From Primula veris (taxonomy: Eukaryota; Streptophyta; Magnoliopsida; Ericales; Primulaceae), in the NCBI GenBank assembly GCA_963682055.1, contig OY821742.1, positions 13,361,752-13,425,751 of the forward strand: a DNA stretch of 64,000 nucleotides, given 5' to 3'. Below, in pieces: positions 30,240 through 41,772 of the stretch. Each line of letters starts with the position of its first letter. Positions within the stretch are counted from its first letter, which is position 1. The notes beneath the pieces are model-generated. The model was not told where the DNA came from. It worked only from the letters and a program-made list of their open reading frames with translations, and made no database searches. The translations under genes were made by a program, and so were the position numbers.

Positions 30240-32590
30240 ATGTACAATAGATACCACTTTTGAAATTATATTACTTCTAGCTACCTCAATAATTTTATAT
30301 TCCCTATAGGTACCACTTTTTAATTATTTACTTTATTTACCAAAACGCCATACACATATTTCATAAAAAATAGAAAAAAAAAAACATAAAATTATATAAA
30401 ATGCAAAAAATCTCAAAATAAATGAAAAAAATTTGTAAAAAATTGTAAAAATTAAAAAAAATGTATTTTTATTAAAAAAATCATAAAAAATCACAAAAAA
30501 AATCACAAAATCACAAAATTTTAAAAATATTACAAAAAAAATAAAATAATTTATAAAAAATAAAAAAAATCACAAAATATTATAAAAAACAAAAAAAAAT
30601 CACATCAAATTATAAAAAACTAAAAAAATCACAAAATATAATAAAAATATAAAAAAAACTAAAAAAAATCACAAAAAAATTATAAAAAATGAAAAAATCA
30701 CAAAAAATACAAAATTTTAAAAAAATGAAAAAAAAAAAATGAAAAAAATTATAAAAGATGAAAAAAATGAAAAAAAATCACAAAATATTATAAAAATATA
30801 AAAAAATAAAAATTTATAAAAAAATGAAAAAAATCACAAAAAATTATTAAAAAATGAAAAAAATGAAAAAATAACAAAATTATAAAAAAAAATGAAAAAA
30901 AATCACAAAAAAATCACTTTGATTGAACTTTATGCACTTTTGACTGTACTAGATGCACTTTCGACTCAACCAGATGCACTTTTAGCTAAACTGTATGCCC
31001 TTTCGGCTGAACCAAATGCACTTTCAGCTGAACCAGATGCAGTTTTAGTTGAACCAGATGCAGGTTTACAGAACGATATGCACTTTTATTGAACTAGATG
31101 CACTTTTGTCTGAACCATATGCACTTTTAGCTGAACCAGATACACTTTTAGCTGAACCATATCCACTTTCAGCTGAACCATATGCACTTTTAGCTAAACC
31201 ATATGCACTTTCAGCTGAACCATATGCACTTTCAGTTGTACCAAATGCACTTTTAATTGAATCAGATGCATTTTTAACACAACTATATGCACTTTCGACT
31301 GTACTATATTCATTTTCGACTACACTATATGCACTTTTGACTTAACTATATGTACTTTTCACTAAATTAGATGCACTTTAAGCTGAACCAAATGTACTCA
31401 GCTGAACCAGATGCACTTTTAGATGAACTATATGTATACTCACTTTTATTGAACTATATTTACTTTCGACTGAATTGTATGCACTTTCAACGAAACTAGA
31501 TGTACTTTCAGCTAAATTGAATGCAATTTCGACTCAAATTTATGCATTTTTGACTAACTATATACATTTTCGACTGAACTATATGCACTTTTATTGAACT
31601 ATATACGTTTTTGACTGAATTATATGTATTTTTGACTGAAATAGATGCACTTTCAGCTCATTTAGATTAAAAAAAGTCACATTTATCATGGGAAAACAAT
31701 TTTTTTGTATAAAAAAAAAATCAATTTTCGGTATAAAAAGTGTTATAATGACAAAAAAAAAATTTATATATTTTTTGTAATTTTTTAAAAATTTTATGAT
31801 TTTTTAATTTTTTTTAATTCTTTTTTTTTGTGATTTTTTTCAATTTTTATAATTTTTTGTGATTTTTGTTATTTTTTTTTATAATGTTTTGTGATTTTTT
31901 GTGATTTTTGTGATTTTTTTTTCATTTTTTATATAATATTTTCGTTTTTTTGATTTTTTGATTTTTTTATAATTTTTTGTGATATTTTATAAGTTTTTGT
32001 TATTTTTTATATTTTTTTTTGATTTTTCGGTATAAAAAGTGTTATATTGATAAAAAAAATTATATATATTTTTTTGTAATTTTTTAAAAAGTTTGTGATT
32101 TTTTTTCATTTTTTGTGAATTTTTGAATTTTTTATAATTTTTATAATTTTTTGTGATTTTTGTATTTTTTAATAATTTTTAATAATTTTTAGTGATTTTT
32201 TATAATTTTTGGTGATTTTTTATAATTTTTTATAATTTTTATAATTTTTTGTATTTTTTGCTATTTTTATAATTTTTTATGATTTTTTGTAATTTTTTAT
32301 AATTTTTTTATATTTTTATTTTTTTATTTTTTTATATTTTTAGTGATTTTTTTTATTTTTATAATTTTTTTGTGTTTTTTTTTATTTTGTTGTAATTTAA
32401 AACTATTTTTTTGGATTTGTAGAAGGATAAAATATGTATATTATATTTTGATTTGTATGACAATTTAGTAAATAAACTAAATAATTAAAAAGTGGTAGCT
32501 ACGAGGTATGTGAAATTATCAAAGATATCTAGGAGGAATATAATTTGCTAAGAGATACTTATAGGGAATTACAAATAGGGCGACTTAGTA
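30240..32590. repeat. giant A-rich/T-rich foldback enclosing a minisatellite
   Basis: The left arm (about 30240-30910) is A-rich with repeated AATCACAAAAAATTATAAAA. The right arm (about 31690-32590) is its complement in style (TTTTTTATAATTTTTTGTGATT). The outer parts match as specific inverted sequence: ACCACTTTTTAATTATTTAC near 30311 and its complement near 32470-32500. No TSD could be fixed. Confidence 0.7.
30910..31660 (+). repeat. 21-bp minisatellite (about 33 degenerate units)
   Basis: Units of GAACCAGATGCACTTTTAGCT with drift. Because 21 is a multiple of 3 it gives a repeated seven-residue reading (AEPYALL); this explains the ORFs at 30892-31345, which are not genes. Confidence 0.85.
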
Positions 32591-32599
32591 GTATTATTA

Positions 32600-33330
32600 G
32601 ATTGGCGAATAAAATAGTGAACAACAATCAATTAATGAACATGTGTATCAAAATGTAAATTTTATATTTGTGATCGCCAACTGCTAACTTATGTCATGCC
32701 TAAACGGATCGTATTAGCGTAAATTCTAATTCAATCCATTAAAAACAAATTCAAACTTTTTGAATCCAAATCAAACCAATCATAGTTGCAATCCAAACCA
32801 GACCAAACCAACAGATCGGTTCGGTTTGGTGCGGATTTACATATTCGACGGTTTGTATCGGATTTGGATTGAATTCAGATTTATAAAATGATAGATTACA
32901 ACATCAGATCAATATATTATAATAACAAATCGTCACTAAAAGAAAAAGTTTATTTAGCATCATAAAACTTTTTGACTTATGTTGCTAAAGTGGTTGTGGC
33001 TAAATTTTAGCAACAGATTAGCAAACAGATTAGCAACAAATAGCAACATAATCGTTCTTTTGTATCTTTACAAAATTAAGTATACAAAAAAATATGAGCC
33101 TTTTTCGCTTGGCCAACATGCCACCCTAGTATATAAATGGGATACGGTTTCTTTAAATAGTTCTAAATAATATATGCTAGTTAATTGTACCATAAACTCC
33201 TAATTATTTTGTTTTAAATGAATAACTTATCTTTAAATGTTTGAAATTATAAATTTGTTCATTTATGTAAATATTTGTATACACCAAAGGAAATGTGACA
33301 TAAAGAGGGGTAAATAGGTATATATAAACT
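32600..33330. other. intergenic with a hAT-MITE-like patch
   Basis: 32750-32880 has CGGTTCGGTTTGG and its complement CCAAACC in opposition, as in nonautonomous hAT relics. Otherwise AT-rich and without a gene. Confidence 0.35.
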
Positions 33331-33333
33331 CAT

Positions 33334-33453
33334 TAGGGCTAGCCTAGTGGGCGAGAACCCGCACTCTCAACTAAGAGGTGTAAGGTTTGAGTTTTATGAA
33401 CGGGGTATCTGTGATAGCATTTTATCCTTCTTAATAAGATTTTTTTTAAAAGG
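33334..33453 (+). mobile_element. tRNA-derived SINE
   Basis: An RNA polymerase III A box (TAGCCTAGTGGG, 33340-33351) fits the consensus exactly. A B box (GGTTTGAGTTT, 33384-33394) lies 33 bases further, the normal spacing. The segment ends in TTAATAAGATTTTTTTTAAAA. Reads like a plant SINE of about 120 bases. Confidence 0.7.
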
Positions 33454-33689
33454 TATATATATAAACAAGTATGTATTAATCTTTAAACTTGTAATTTTAA
33501 TGATGAGTTTCTTTGAATAAGTACTCATCATGTGTAGTATCCATAATTTTCTAAAAGCCACACTTAATGATTTGGTTCTTCCTTCATGGAAAATTAAATT
33601 AAACTACAATCTACTAGACTTATTCAGCAAAAACAAATGTATTCCATCTTTCTCTCACTTTAGTCAAAATATTTCTTTTACTTAGGTCA

Positions 33690-34150
33690 ATATAACCAAA
33701 TTCAAATAAAAAAAACTACCAAATTCAACACAAATAATATAGTAGTATTTGAAAATAATATGATTGTAACAATATAGTAGTATCAGGAATAAAAATAGTA
33801 GTATAAAAAAAGAATATAGTAAAAATAAACAATTTAGTAGTATTTGTATTGAATAAAAAACCACTACCAAATTCAACAAAATATATAGAAGTATCGGAAA
33901 ATAATATAGTAGTATCGAAAAATAATATAGTAGAATCGGATAGCATCAATTAAAAAAATAATATAGTAAAAATAAATAACATATTAGTAATTTTATGGAA
34001 TTTGGTAGTAATTCTATTAGAATTAGTATTATTTTTATTACAATTAGTAGTATTTTTTAATTACTTTGGTAGAATTTTTTATTGAATTTGGTAGTACTTT
34101 TGTTATTTTGGTAGTATTTTTTTAATTTGGTATTATTGATCTAAGTGAAA
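33690..34150. repeat. degenerate TAGTAGTAT repeat tract
   Basis: AATATAGTAGTAT phrases recur about every 30-60 bases to 33945. From 33985 the wording becomes GGTAGTATTTTT and ATTTGGTAGTA. ORFs across it are artefacts. Confidence 0.6.
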
Positions 34151-35033
34151 ATAAGATTGAAATACATTTGTTTTTGCTGAATGGCATGTCCATGTTCCGA
34201 TATGGACTATTAAGTTTTTTTCCTATATAAGTTGGTGGGGATACTCACTATTTCATTAATAATAATCAATTGCCGAAACGAGCTTATTACAGCAGAACTC
34301 AAATTAAAAAAATAAAAATTTATAGGAATTATTATTAGTGCTAAAAAAGTAAATTAATTTTCGGTCCTTCTACACAATCTATATTCTTATTCCAACTTTT
34401 TCATATATTGTGGCAGAAAATGTTGATGTCGTCATTTTTTTTTACGAAAACTTTATTTTTGACAAAGAACTCTCATCGATTAAAAATAACTAGCAATCTT
34501 GGATCGCTAATTTAACTTGACTAGAAAAGGGCAATTGAGGGCTTAGATATATATCCAATCGACTCACAGTGAGATCATTCGGGGTGCCACCACACTTTAA
34601 ACTCGTAAATATTTGGGCGCGCATTCGGTATCGTCTCCAACTTAATACACTTTTGGATATTATTCTCTCTAATTTGCTCAAGGGCTTTTAATAAATGCAC
34701 CTTTCAAAAGAAGGGCCAGCTAACCCCTCTTCGCCATGAGAATTTATTGGGTCCTCTTAATGACTCCAACACCACATCACCATATATGGGAATATTATTT
34801 TATTTTATATAAGCGGAATCCGCAGAATGTGTTACAGTAAGGTTGTTAAAGGATATACTATTATATAATGTAAAACTTTTAATGATAAGCAAATTGGTAT
34901 TGCTTCCATGATAAGTTGAAATACATATTCATTGGTAGTGTCACCTCGACTCCAAATATTTAGAAGTGAAACAAAAAAAACCATAGACTTCTTCACATGC
35001 GTTTCATTCTTGCGTGCACTGAATAATTTCTAG
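34151..35033. other. intergenic upstream of P450 fragment 1
   Basis: No first exon of a P450 was found here. A 63-residue minus-strand ORF at 34490-34681 has no recognised features. Confidence 0.4.
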
Positions 35034-35330
35034 GACGTGCTAACTGGTGCAACAGAGAGAGCTCTGCAACAACAGTAGAATGGGCAATTTTGGAAATGAT
35101 GAGGAACCCAGAGACCTTTAAAAAGGCAACCGAAGAGCTCGACCGTGTCATTGGAAGGGAGAGGTGGATAGATGAGAAAGACATGCCAAACTTACCATTT
35201 ATTGAATCCCTTGTCAAAGGGCCATTTCGTATGCATAATGCATCCATTGGGTTTTTTGCTTGCCCCTCGTTCTTCCCGAGAAGATGGCCAACTGGCAAGC
35301 TATGACAGCCCAAAAGGTATAACACGATAA
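35034..35330 (+). pseudogene. cytochrome P450 (CYP71-clan) second-exon fragment
   Basis: Begins right after a splice acceptor (TTTCTAG at 35033), as the second exon of CYP71-clan genes does. It reads DVLTGATE, then an extra AG dinucleotide near 35056 shifts the frame, then SATTVEWAILEMMRNPETF, the I-helix region, followed by EELDRVIGRERW and the K-helix region (PFIESLVKGPFRMH, where the ExxR glutamate is lost: KGPFR for KETFR). Another shift near 35250 leads to APRSSREDGQ. The heme-binding segment is missing. P450s of this clan are membrane-bound monooxygenases of specialised metabolism; this one is dead. Confidence 0.8.
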
Positions 35331-36435
35331 CGTCGATAAGTCACTCGGAAACTATCAAAAACTTCTTAGATGATTTTTATTTCTTTGTGATGCATGCTAG
35401 CGTTTCCACAACCTTGACCATCGTCTTTAGCCTTCTCCCTCAAGTAGCAAAAATATAACCTAACATTTTACTACATGTATATTCACGAGTTTCACTATTG
35501 GCAAAATATTATAATTTGTGTTGCAGAGTTGCATTATGCAGCCAAAGCCCAAGATCCGTCTAAGAAAACCAAGATGTTGCAGGCATCAAGTTTGTCTCAA
35601 CCTTGATATGTTGAGAGTCCCAAAAAATCTCCTTCCAAATACCTTAAAAAAACCGTTTTAAGCTATGGCTTAAAAACACACCAAAGGCCCCTAAAATAAC
35701 TTCATCATGATAATGTAGTAGGCCTCCTACTTTTGAGAATCCATTAACGTTTAACTTGAACTTTCCGTAATATGTCGGATCCAAGAGACTAAACGAATGG
35801 TAAATACCCTAGGAATAAGGACACTGAGTCAACTAATTAGGTTTCAAGTTTTGTTTGTCGAATTTGGGAATCTAAAGAAGAAGATAAGTTGTTAAAAAAA
35901 AAGTATTAAGAACCCTCATTTGTTGAGTTCCGCGTTCTTTGTTTTGATATTTTCGGTGTTAGGCTTTCGGTAATTTTATCGGTTACATTTAGAGTTAATT
36001 AATAAATATTTTAAGTTTAGTTTATCTTTGGTTTTCATTAATTCTATTTCGAGTTTTATTTTTTTATTCTCCGCAATACTTTTTGTGTTTCTCTGTTTCT
36101 GGTCTTTTGACGCTCCTTGATTCTTCAATTTTTTTTTTCAATAGTCATTTCTTGTGTATCGCGTTTTTAATATTTTTCTTCTAAGGTATTAAGGATAGTT
36201 ACTTTTTCTTTTCTTTATTGTATCTTATGTTGCTCCAAGGTGCTCTATTGATCCTATGTTGAATTATATTTTTTTTCATATCAATGCTATGTTATATTAC
36301 GGTGATGCTATTTGATGACATGAGTTGTTCTATGTTAAACAACTTTTCAATATATATGTAGTTATTTTTCTCTTGTATATATATTATTCAACTTTCTTCG
36401 ATTGATGCTTAATGATGCTATTTTTTTTTTCAAAA
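35331..36435. other. intergenic, no supported gene
   Basis: AT-rich sequence between P450 fragment 1 and the solo LTR. I see no continuation of the P450 exon. Confidence 0.4.
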
Positions 36436-38054
36436 TGTCACGTCCCAAAATCCGTAAGACGGATAAGGAGTGACCTTTTTAAACAAAAGGAAAGTGAAAC
36501 CTGTTGGTACAAAATTTAACTTTTAAAAGAAAATAATTTACGAGTTAAAGGAACAATTAACGAATAAATAAATAAAAATGTTTGTCAAACGCGGCTACAA
36601 AAAAAAAGATTTGAGAAGATTTATAAAAGATAACAAACGAAAGTAATTTGTCCGTAAACTACAAACTCAAAAACTAGTCTAAGCGAAAATAAAGCAACTG
36701 AAAGAATCCCCGAGCCCATGCGATACTTTGTTAATGCTGCTATCCAAACGCCTCAACCTAAATTGTACATGAAATACAAAACTGTAACGGTAAGTCCCAC
36801 GCACGTACATAGACGGGACGACATCACAAAATACCGTCACTCCATCCCATGAATGTAAGAACTCATAAATAACAATTACAATAATCAACGTATAAGAAGA
36901 AATAGTAATAATATCGTACAACGAAATAAATTAAATAAACATCTATAGCAAACATGGACCTCTCACGCCACCTACCCCAGTTCGTAAGGTAGGTCATTCC
37001 CTATCCCCTCGGCCGTCTATTGTCCCCGGAATTAGAAAGAGACAGACACCATTACTAACATAAAAATAGATTTAAAGTGCGCACTTGGACCTCTCATGCC
37101 ACTCGTCCCAATCCGTAAGACGAGTCTTTCCCTATCTACTCGACCGTCTACTGTCCTCGGAATTAAAAAGAGACAGAGACCATTGCTAACATAAAAATAA
37201 ATATAGTGCACAGTAGGACCTCTCACGCCACTCGCAGCAGTCCGTAAGACGAGTCATTCCCTATCCCCTCGGCCGTCTATTGTCCCCGGAATTAGGAAGA
37301 GACAGAGACCATTGCCACTGATCTAAATCACAAGGCATCGGTCAATAATATAAAAACATTCAATTATCGCATTCTATACATCACTTTACGTAATTCAACA
37401 TAACCTTAAGTATAGGTGCTAGATTCACAACTAGCCAAACAAGTCCAACAACACAAAAACTCATTCGGGCATTTTAACAAACACCTTGTATGCATAAACT
37501 ACAATTCATCTTTATTCAACATAAATTTACCCAATTTCATCAACAACTATATAATCACATAATCAACTCATAAAAAATGCAAACCCATCCATAATCTCAT
37601 TAATTCGAGATGTTTCCAGTATGAACCCGCTAATGGTGGTTTCTTCTTATTCTTCCTAAGCTTTGGTTTCTCCTTTTTTTTTTTCTCTTTTTCTCTATTT
37701 TCTTTCTTGTTTTAGGTTACTGCTTTGAAAAAGTGGGCTGATTTGAAGATGTAAAAACTGTTTTGAGAAAGTTTGTGGAAGCGAACTATTTGGTCCCCAA
37801 AGTTCTAAAAGTTAACTATTAATCCAAAAATATTGTTTTACTACTAAAAAATAACAAATCTTTAGAAACAAATCTATTGGGTCCTTTTTATTAGTAAAAT
37901 TAGTAACAGGTTTTTAAAATAAAGTTTTTCGGAAGAGTTTCGGTTTTTGGCTAAAAATTAGTCGAGTGACCGGTTTTTGGTAAAATTTGTATAAAACGTT
38001 TTTGGATAAATTAAATCATGAATAAAACCATTTATAAAAATACGGGATGTTACA
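36436..38054 (+). mobile_element. solo LTR of 1.6 kb
   Basis: Starts TGTCACGTCCC and ends GGGATGTTACA. Flanks are CAAAA (36431-36435) and CAAAG (38055-38059), a 4-of-5 duplication. It shares terminal wording with the solo LTR at 10949-13097 but not the interior, so it belongs to a related but different family. It splits the two P450 relics. Confidence 0.8.
36955..37320 (+). repeat. three tandem units of about 125 bases within the solo LTR
   Basis: Each unit has GGACCTCTCACGCCACTCG, a CCGTAAGACGAGTC hairpin partner, CCCTCGGCCGTCTATTGTCC and AGAGACAGAGACCATTGC. Small ORFs here are by-products. Confidence 0.85.
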
Positions 38055-38507
38055 CAAAGATTCTTGATGCCCTTTATTTTTTTTTCTTCAATTGATTTTT
38101 TGGAATCTTCTTTAAAAAAAATTCATTTTTTACACATTTAAATTCCAAATTTCAGAAATTTTTTTGTGAAAAAATATAAAGTCGACATGTAAGTAGGAGA
38201 AAAAGAATTAAAAGTGAGAAATTTAAAGGAAGGGCATTTTAATACATAACATTTAAAATATATTAAAAGTTAAATTACGAAGAAACCCAAATTTTTGTTT
38301 CTAATTGTTAACCTTATAGTATGGTAGCATTTAAGCAAACACAAATTCTCTTTTTATATATATAACTACAAAGAATTAGATATTGGAGAATGCGGTTTCT
38401 CTCATGTATTTGTATGTTCGGGTTTGAAGTTTGAACTTTCTATTTCCTATTTCAGTGTACTGGTTCGGAAAAAGACAATGAATCTTATCCTTTATAAATA
38501 TAAAATT
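38055..38507. other. probable intron side of P450 fragment 2
   Basis: AT-rich, ending in TATAAAATTTTCAG just before the exon. No first exon visible. Confidence 0.4.
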
Positions 38508-39115
38508 TTCAGGACTTGTTCTTTGCGGGTACTGACCTTCGTCCACCATACTTGTATGGATAATGACAGAACTCATCAAGCACCCTTCAGTAATGGAAAA
38601 AGCCCAAATTGAAGTTCATGCAATAGGTAATGAAAAGCCAAAAATAGAATAAGCTGATCTCCTAAATCTCCCTTACATGAAAATGGTTATAAAAGAGGGA
38701 CTAAGGCTACACCCTCCACTCCCTCTATTAGTCCCTCGTGAAACTACTGAAACTTGCACGATTGGAGGATTCATTATCCCAGCAAAAACAAAAGCATTTG
38801 TTAGTGTGAAGTCCATAGCAACTGACCCTAAACATTGGGAAATTCCAAATGAGTTTAGGCCAGAGAGGTTTTTGGATAGTTCTATTGATTTTTGTGGGCA
38901 ACATTACGAGTATTTACCATTTGGAGTAGAGAGGAGGAGTTGTCCTGGGATTAATTTTGGTCTTCCCGTAGTTGAAATATCGCTTGCGAATCTGCTCTAC
39001 AAATTTAATTGGTCATTGCCACACGGGATGGAGGTTGAAGATATCGATATGGAAGATATATTTGGGCTTGCAGTACTTAAAAAAGTTCCTCTTTGCCTGG
39101 TTGCACTACAAGAAT
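38508..39115 (+). pseudogene. cytochrome P450 (CYP71D-like) second-exon pseudogene
   Basis: Starts at an AG acceptor with DLFFAGTD (I helix). One base is missing near 38534; the frame resumes as SSTILVWIMTELIKHPSV. A TAA at 38650-38652 replaces an expected GAA. After that 140 residues are clean: KEGLR (ExxR, K helix), RPERFL (PERF), and the heme loop PFGVERRSCPG with the cysteine codon at 38941-38943. In the loop the usual FGxGRR has become FGVERR (GAG at 38929-38931). The end, PLCLVA, is where the family stops, but no stop codon follows directly. Exon 1 is missing. It is from a different subfamily than fragment 1. Confidence 0.85.
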
Positions 39116-39119
39116 TATG

Positions 39120-39650
39120 GTGTTTGGTGACGAATTTTTTTATGTTCTCACTAAATGTATCTATTTTTAGTGACGAAAAATATACTAAACGTCACTAGTT
39201 AAAAAATAATTGAGATAGTGACCAGAAATCGAGAAATTATTTTCGTCATTAATTATCAGTATATTTAATTGCTAATTGTCGTAGAGATAGGTTTTTAATA
39301 GATGTTTGACGGTTAAGGCATAATTGTTGGTGACCAGCCGAATAGAGTTTTATTGGTCTTGATGCACGGTTTTGCGTAGAAAATTAACTTCCTCACATTT
39401 TAATACAACAGTTTGTTTAATTCAATAAAAAATGAATAACATGAAATATAAATAACATATTTTATTATAATATTTTAAATTAAAATATTTGTTGTCACTA
39501 TTGTACATTTGGACCAAAACGCGTAAGACGTGGGAGGAAAATAGTTTATGCTCACTCCTTGTTATTTTAAATCACCTTTTTCACATTGTTAATACTGTTT
39601 TACACTATGCTTAAAACATCGAGAATATTAATGTTTCTCACTCCTTCTCT
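39120..39650. other. intergenic
   Basis: 39140-39260 has GTGACGAAAAAT and CGTCACTAG in opposition, possibly a small CACTA-type relic, not proven. No gene. Confidence 0.3.
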
Positions 39651-39657
39651 ATCCTCC

Positions 39658-39760
39658 ACCGTATAAATCACCGCAGCTCCATCATATAAATCACCGCAGC
39701 TTCACCGTATAAATCACCGCAACTCCACTGTATAAATCACTGCAGCTCCACGGTGGAGAT
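39658..39760 (+). repeat. 23-bp tandem repeat, four units
   Basis: TATAAATCACCGCAGCTCCAC units in register, followed by two looser GATCACCGG copies. Confidence 0.8.
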
Positions 39761-39769
39761 CACCGGAGG

Positions 39770-40550
39770 TACTCAAAGAAGATCACCGGTCTTAATTTTC
39801 TCTCTCTAAAAGCTCAATCATCTCTAATCGGTATTTAATTTAAACCCTAACTTAAAATCAAGTGAATTATTGCTTATATATTCGTAATCAAAGCTAATTA
39901 TCTCTAATCGGTATGTAATTTAACTCAATCATCTTTAATCGTTGTATTTGATTTATGATAAGTTGGTTGTTTATTGGTGGTCATATATTCATAATTTTAG
40001 ATTTTGAGCTCAAATTGTGGTTAATTACTTAGAATTTGGTTATTTGTAAAAACGATATAACTTATGTATTACCGGTCTTTAGAATTATTATCTTTTGATG
40101 AAATTTGTTAATTTTTTGTTATATTGAGCAGATTTTTAAGTCGCTTGTTGATGTTATGAGACTAGTAGAATTTGGTTGTTTATTGAGCAGATTTTTACTC
40201 GAATTAGGTTAATTATTTGATTTCATGTTTAATAAGTGGTTAGTCAAATATATTTGATCTTTAAGTCGCTTGTTGATGTTATCACAACTAAAATTTTATT
40301 CGTATACTTGACGTGTTACTTGCTCGTTTAAATATGATATTTTAAAATTTTATTAAAAAAATGTCTTATAAAGTTATTTTGATTGAAAAACCAAAAAGTT
40401 ATTAGCTAATGCCAAAAATCAATATGTTAAAAGTTAGTTTTTTTAAGTTTTTGTCAAACACTCATGGATATTTTGAAAGGCAAGTTTTTTTCCTACTAAT
40501 TTCTGAAAGCAGCTTTTTGACTGAAAAAGCTTACGCCAATCGGACCCAAT
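39770..40550. other. intergenic, no supported gene
   Basis: A CTCAATCATCTCTAATCGGTAT phrase recurs three times (39815-39960); otherwise nothing recognised. Confidence 0.35.
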
Positions 40551-40804
40551 ATATGAAATCAAAATAATCCAATCGTTCATTTAAAACTCAAATAATAAAA
40601 AATAAATATATAAAACTTTCAAAATAAATAAATAAACAAAGCGGTAGATGAATTATATTGATGTATTTTTTCTTAAATTATGTATAGAGAGATTTTTTTT
40701 GAAAATTATATATGTATGTATAATGGCCATGAATAGTTTTTTTCTACTTATGTTTTTATTTAGTTGAGTTTTAAATGAACGATTGGATTATTTTGATTTC
40801 ATAT
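40551..40804. mobile_element. MITE with 50-base terminal inverted repeats
   Basis: The left arm starts ATATGAAATCAAAATAATCC and the right arm ends with its exact complement (40753-40804). AAT stands on both sides as a possible 3-bp duplication. Confidence 0.8.
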
Positions 40805-40809
40805 AATGT

Positions 40810-40875
40810 ATATAAAGAGTTCGAGTCCTGGTGACTCTGAGTTACCCCACTTCCGGGAAACAGCCTGCATACTTT
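40810..40875 (+). mobile_element. possible truncated SINE 3' part
   Basis: AGTTCGAGTCCT resembles a polymerase III B box, followed by CCGGGAAACAGCCT wording often seen in plant SINEs. No A box upstream because the MITE is there. Confidence 0.3.
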
Positions 40876-40969
40876 ATTTAAAACCAATAGTATTCATCCA
40901 CATGAATTCATAACAATAGCAAGTTTCTCACAAAAATATTTTAATGTGTATCAATTCGTATCAATTCAT

Positions 40970-41108
40970 ACCTTTGTTATATACTATCTCAAATCATATA
41001 CTCTTCAGTCTCCATATAACTCTAAAATTGAGAAATTTTGAGATAAGAATTATAAAAAAGCTACTTAACATACAAAGTATTTTAGTTTTTGATTTTTCTG
41101 ACATTAAA
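40970..41108 (-). repeat. dispersed repeat, inverted copy (left of Copia B)
   Basis: Complement of 17308-17445 (TACTTAACATACAAAGTATTTTAG and the following wording). Confidence 0.65.
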
Positions 41109-41558
41109 ATTTTATTTAATGAAAGTATATCATCAAAATCACAACTTTTAAAATATAAATAACAAATTTCCTCTCTAAATAAGTATCATCAAGGTTATAT
41201 TGACTCTGTCTAATAAATATTTATTTAAATCAAATTATAAAGTGTTAAGAAATAATCACGGCATATATATATATGAGTATTATATTCATTTTGTATAATG
41301 TTAGACAATTTTTTTCCTCGTGAGTGATAATTTACAATAACTTAATGTAGAAAAGATGGCAAATCTATCTAGACAATGATAAAAAAAAATCAATAAGTTT
41401 TAGGATTAATCTCTCAAACCTTCAAATCTTGAAAGCTGAAAAGATATTCTCCATATAAATAGTTTCTTCATTTACATTTTCAATAGTAGTATTTTTGTGT
41501 ATAATTTAAAACTTAAAATAGAAGATATGTAGAGATCTTTTTTAGACAACTTGATCCA
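41109..41558. other. intergenic, target of Copia copy B
   Basis: AT-rich, no gene. Ends at ATCCA, the left target duplication of copy B. Confidence 0.45.
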
Positions 41559-41772
41559 TGTTGTAAGATATTATTAGACTCTTGGGCCTTACTCATAGTG
41601 GGCCTAAGTTGAGTTTTCTATCTTGTATAACTCTAACCTCTAGTATATAAAAAAGTTTAGAATCCTCTTGTATTGATACATTCTGTTTAATAAAGACTCT
41701 GTTGTGTGACATATTGGCTCTATATCTATACATATCTCATATATATATACCGAGCTAATATGTCACACAACA
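41559..41772 (+). repeat. 5' LTR of Copia copy B
   Basis: 214 bases, starting TGTTGTAAGATATTATT and ending GTCACACAACA. TATATAAAA lies at about 41644. It is followed by the primer-site-like CGTTATCAGCAC. Confidence 0.8.

Noticed and set aside
30892..31345. Two plus-strand ORFs with a repeated seven-residue pattern
   Set aside because: They follow the 21-bp minisatellite exactly; a repeat length divisible by three keeps any open frame open.
36955..37320. CRISPR-like regular repeats
   Set aside because: Units are adjacent long tandem copies without unique spacers, in a eukaryotic LTR.
39838..39852. Telomere-like TTTAAACCCTAA
   Set aside because: Only one copy of the motif; no array.
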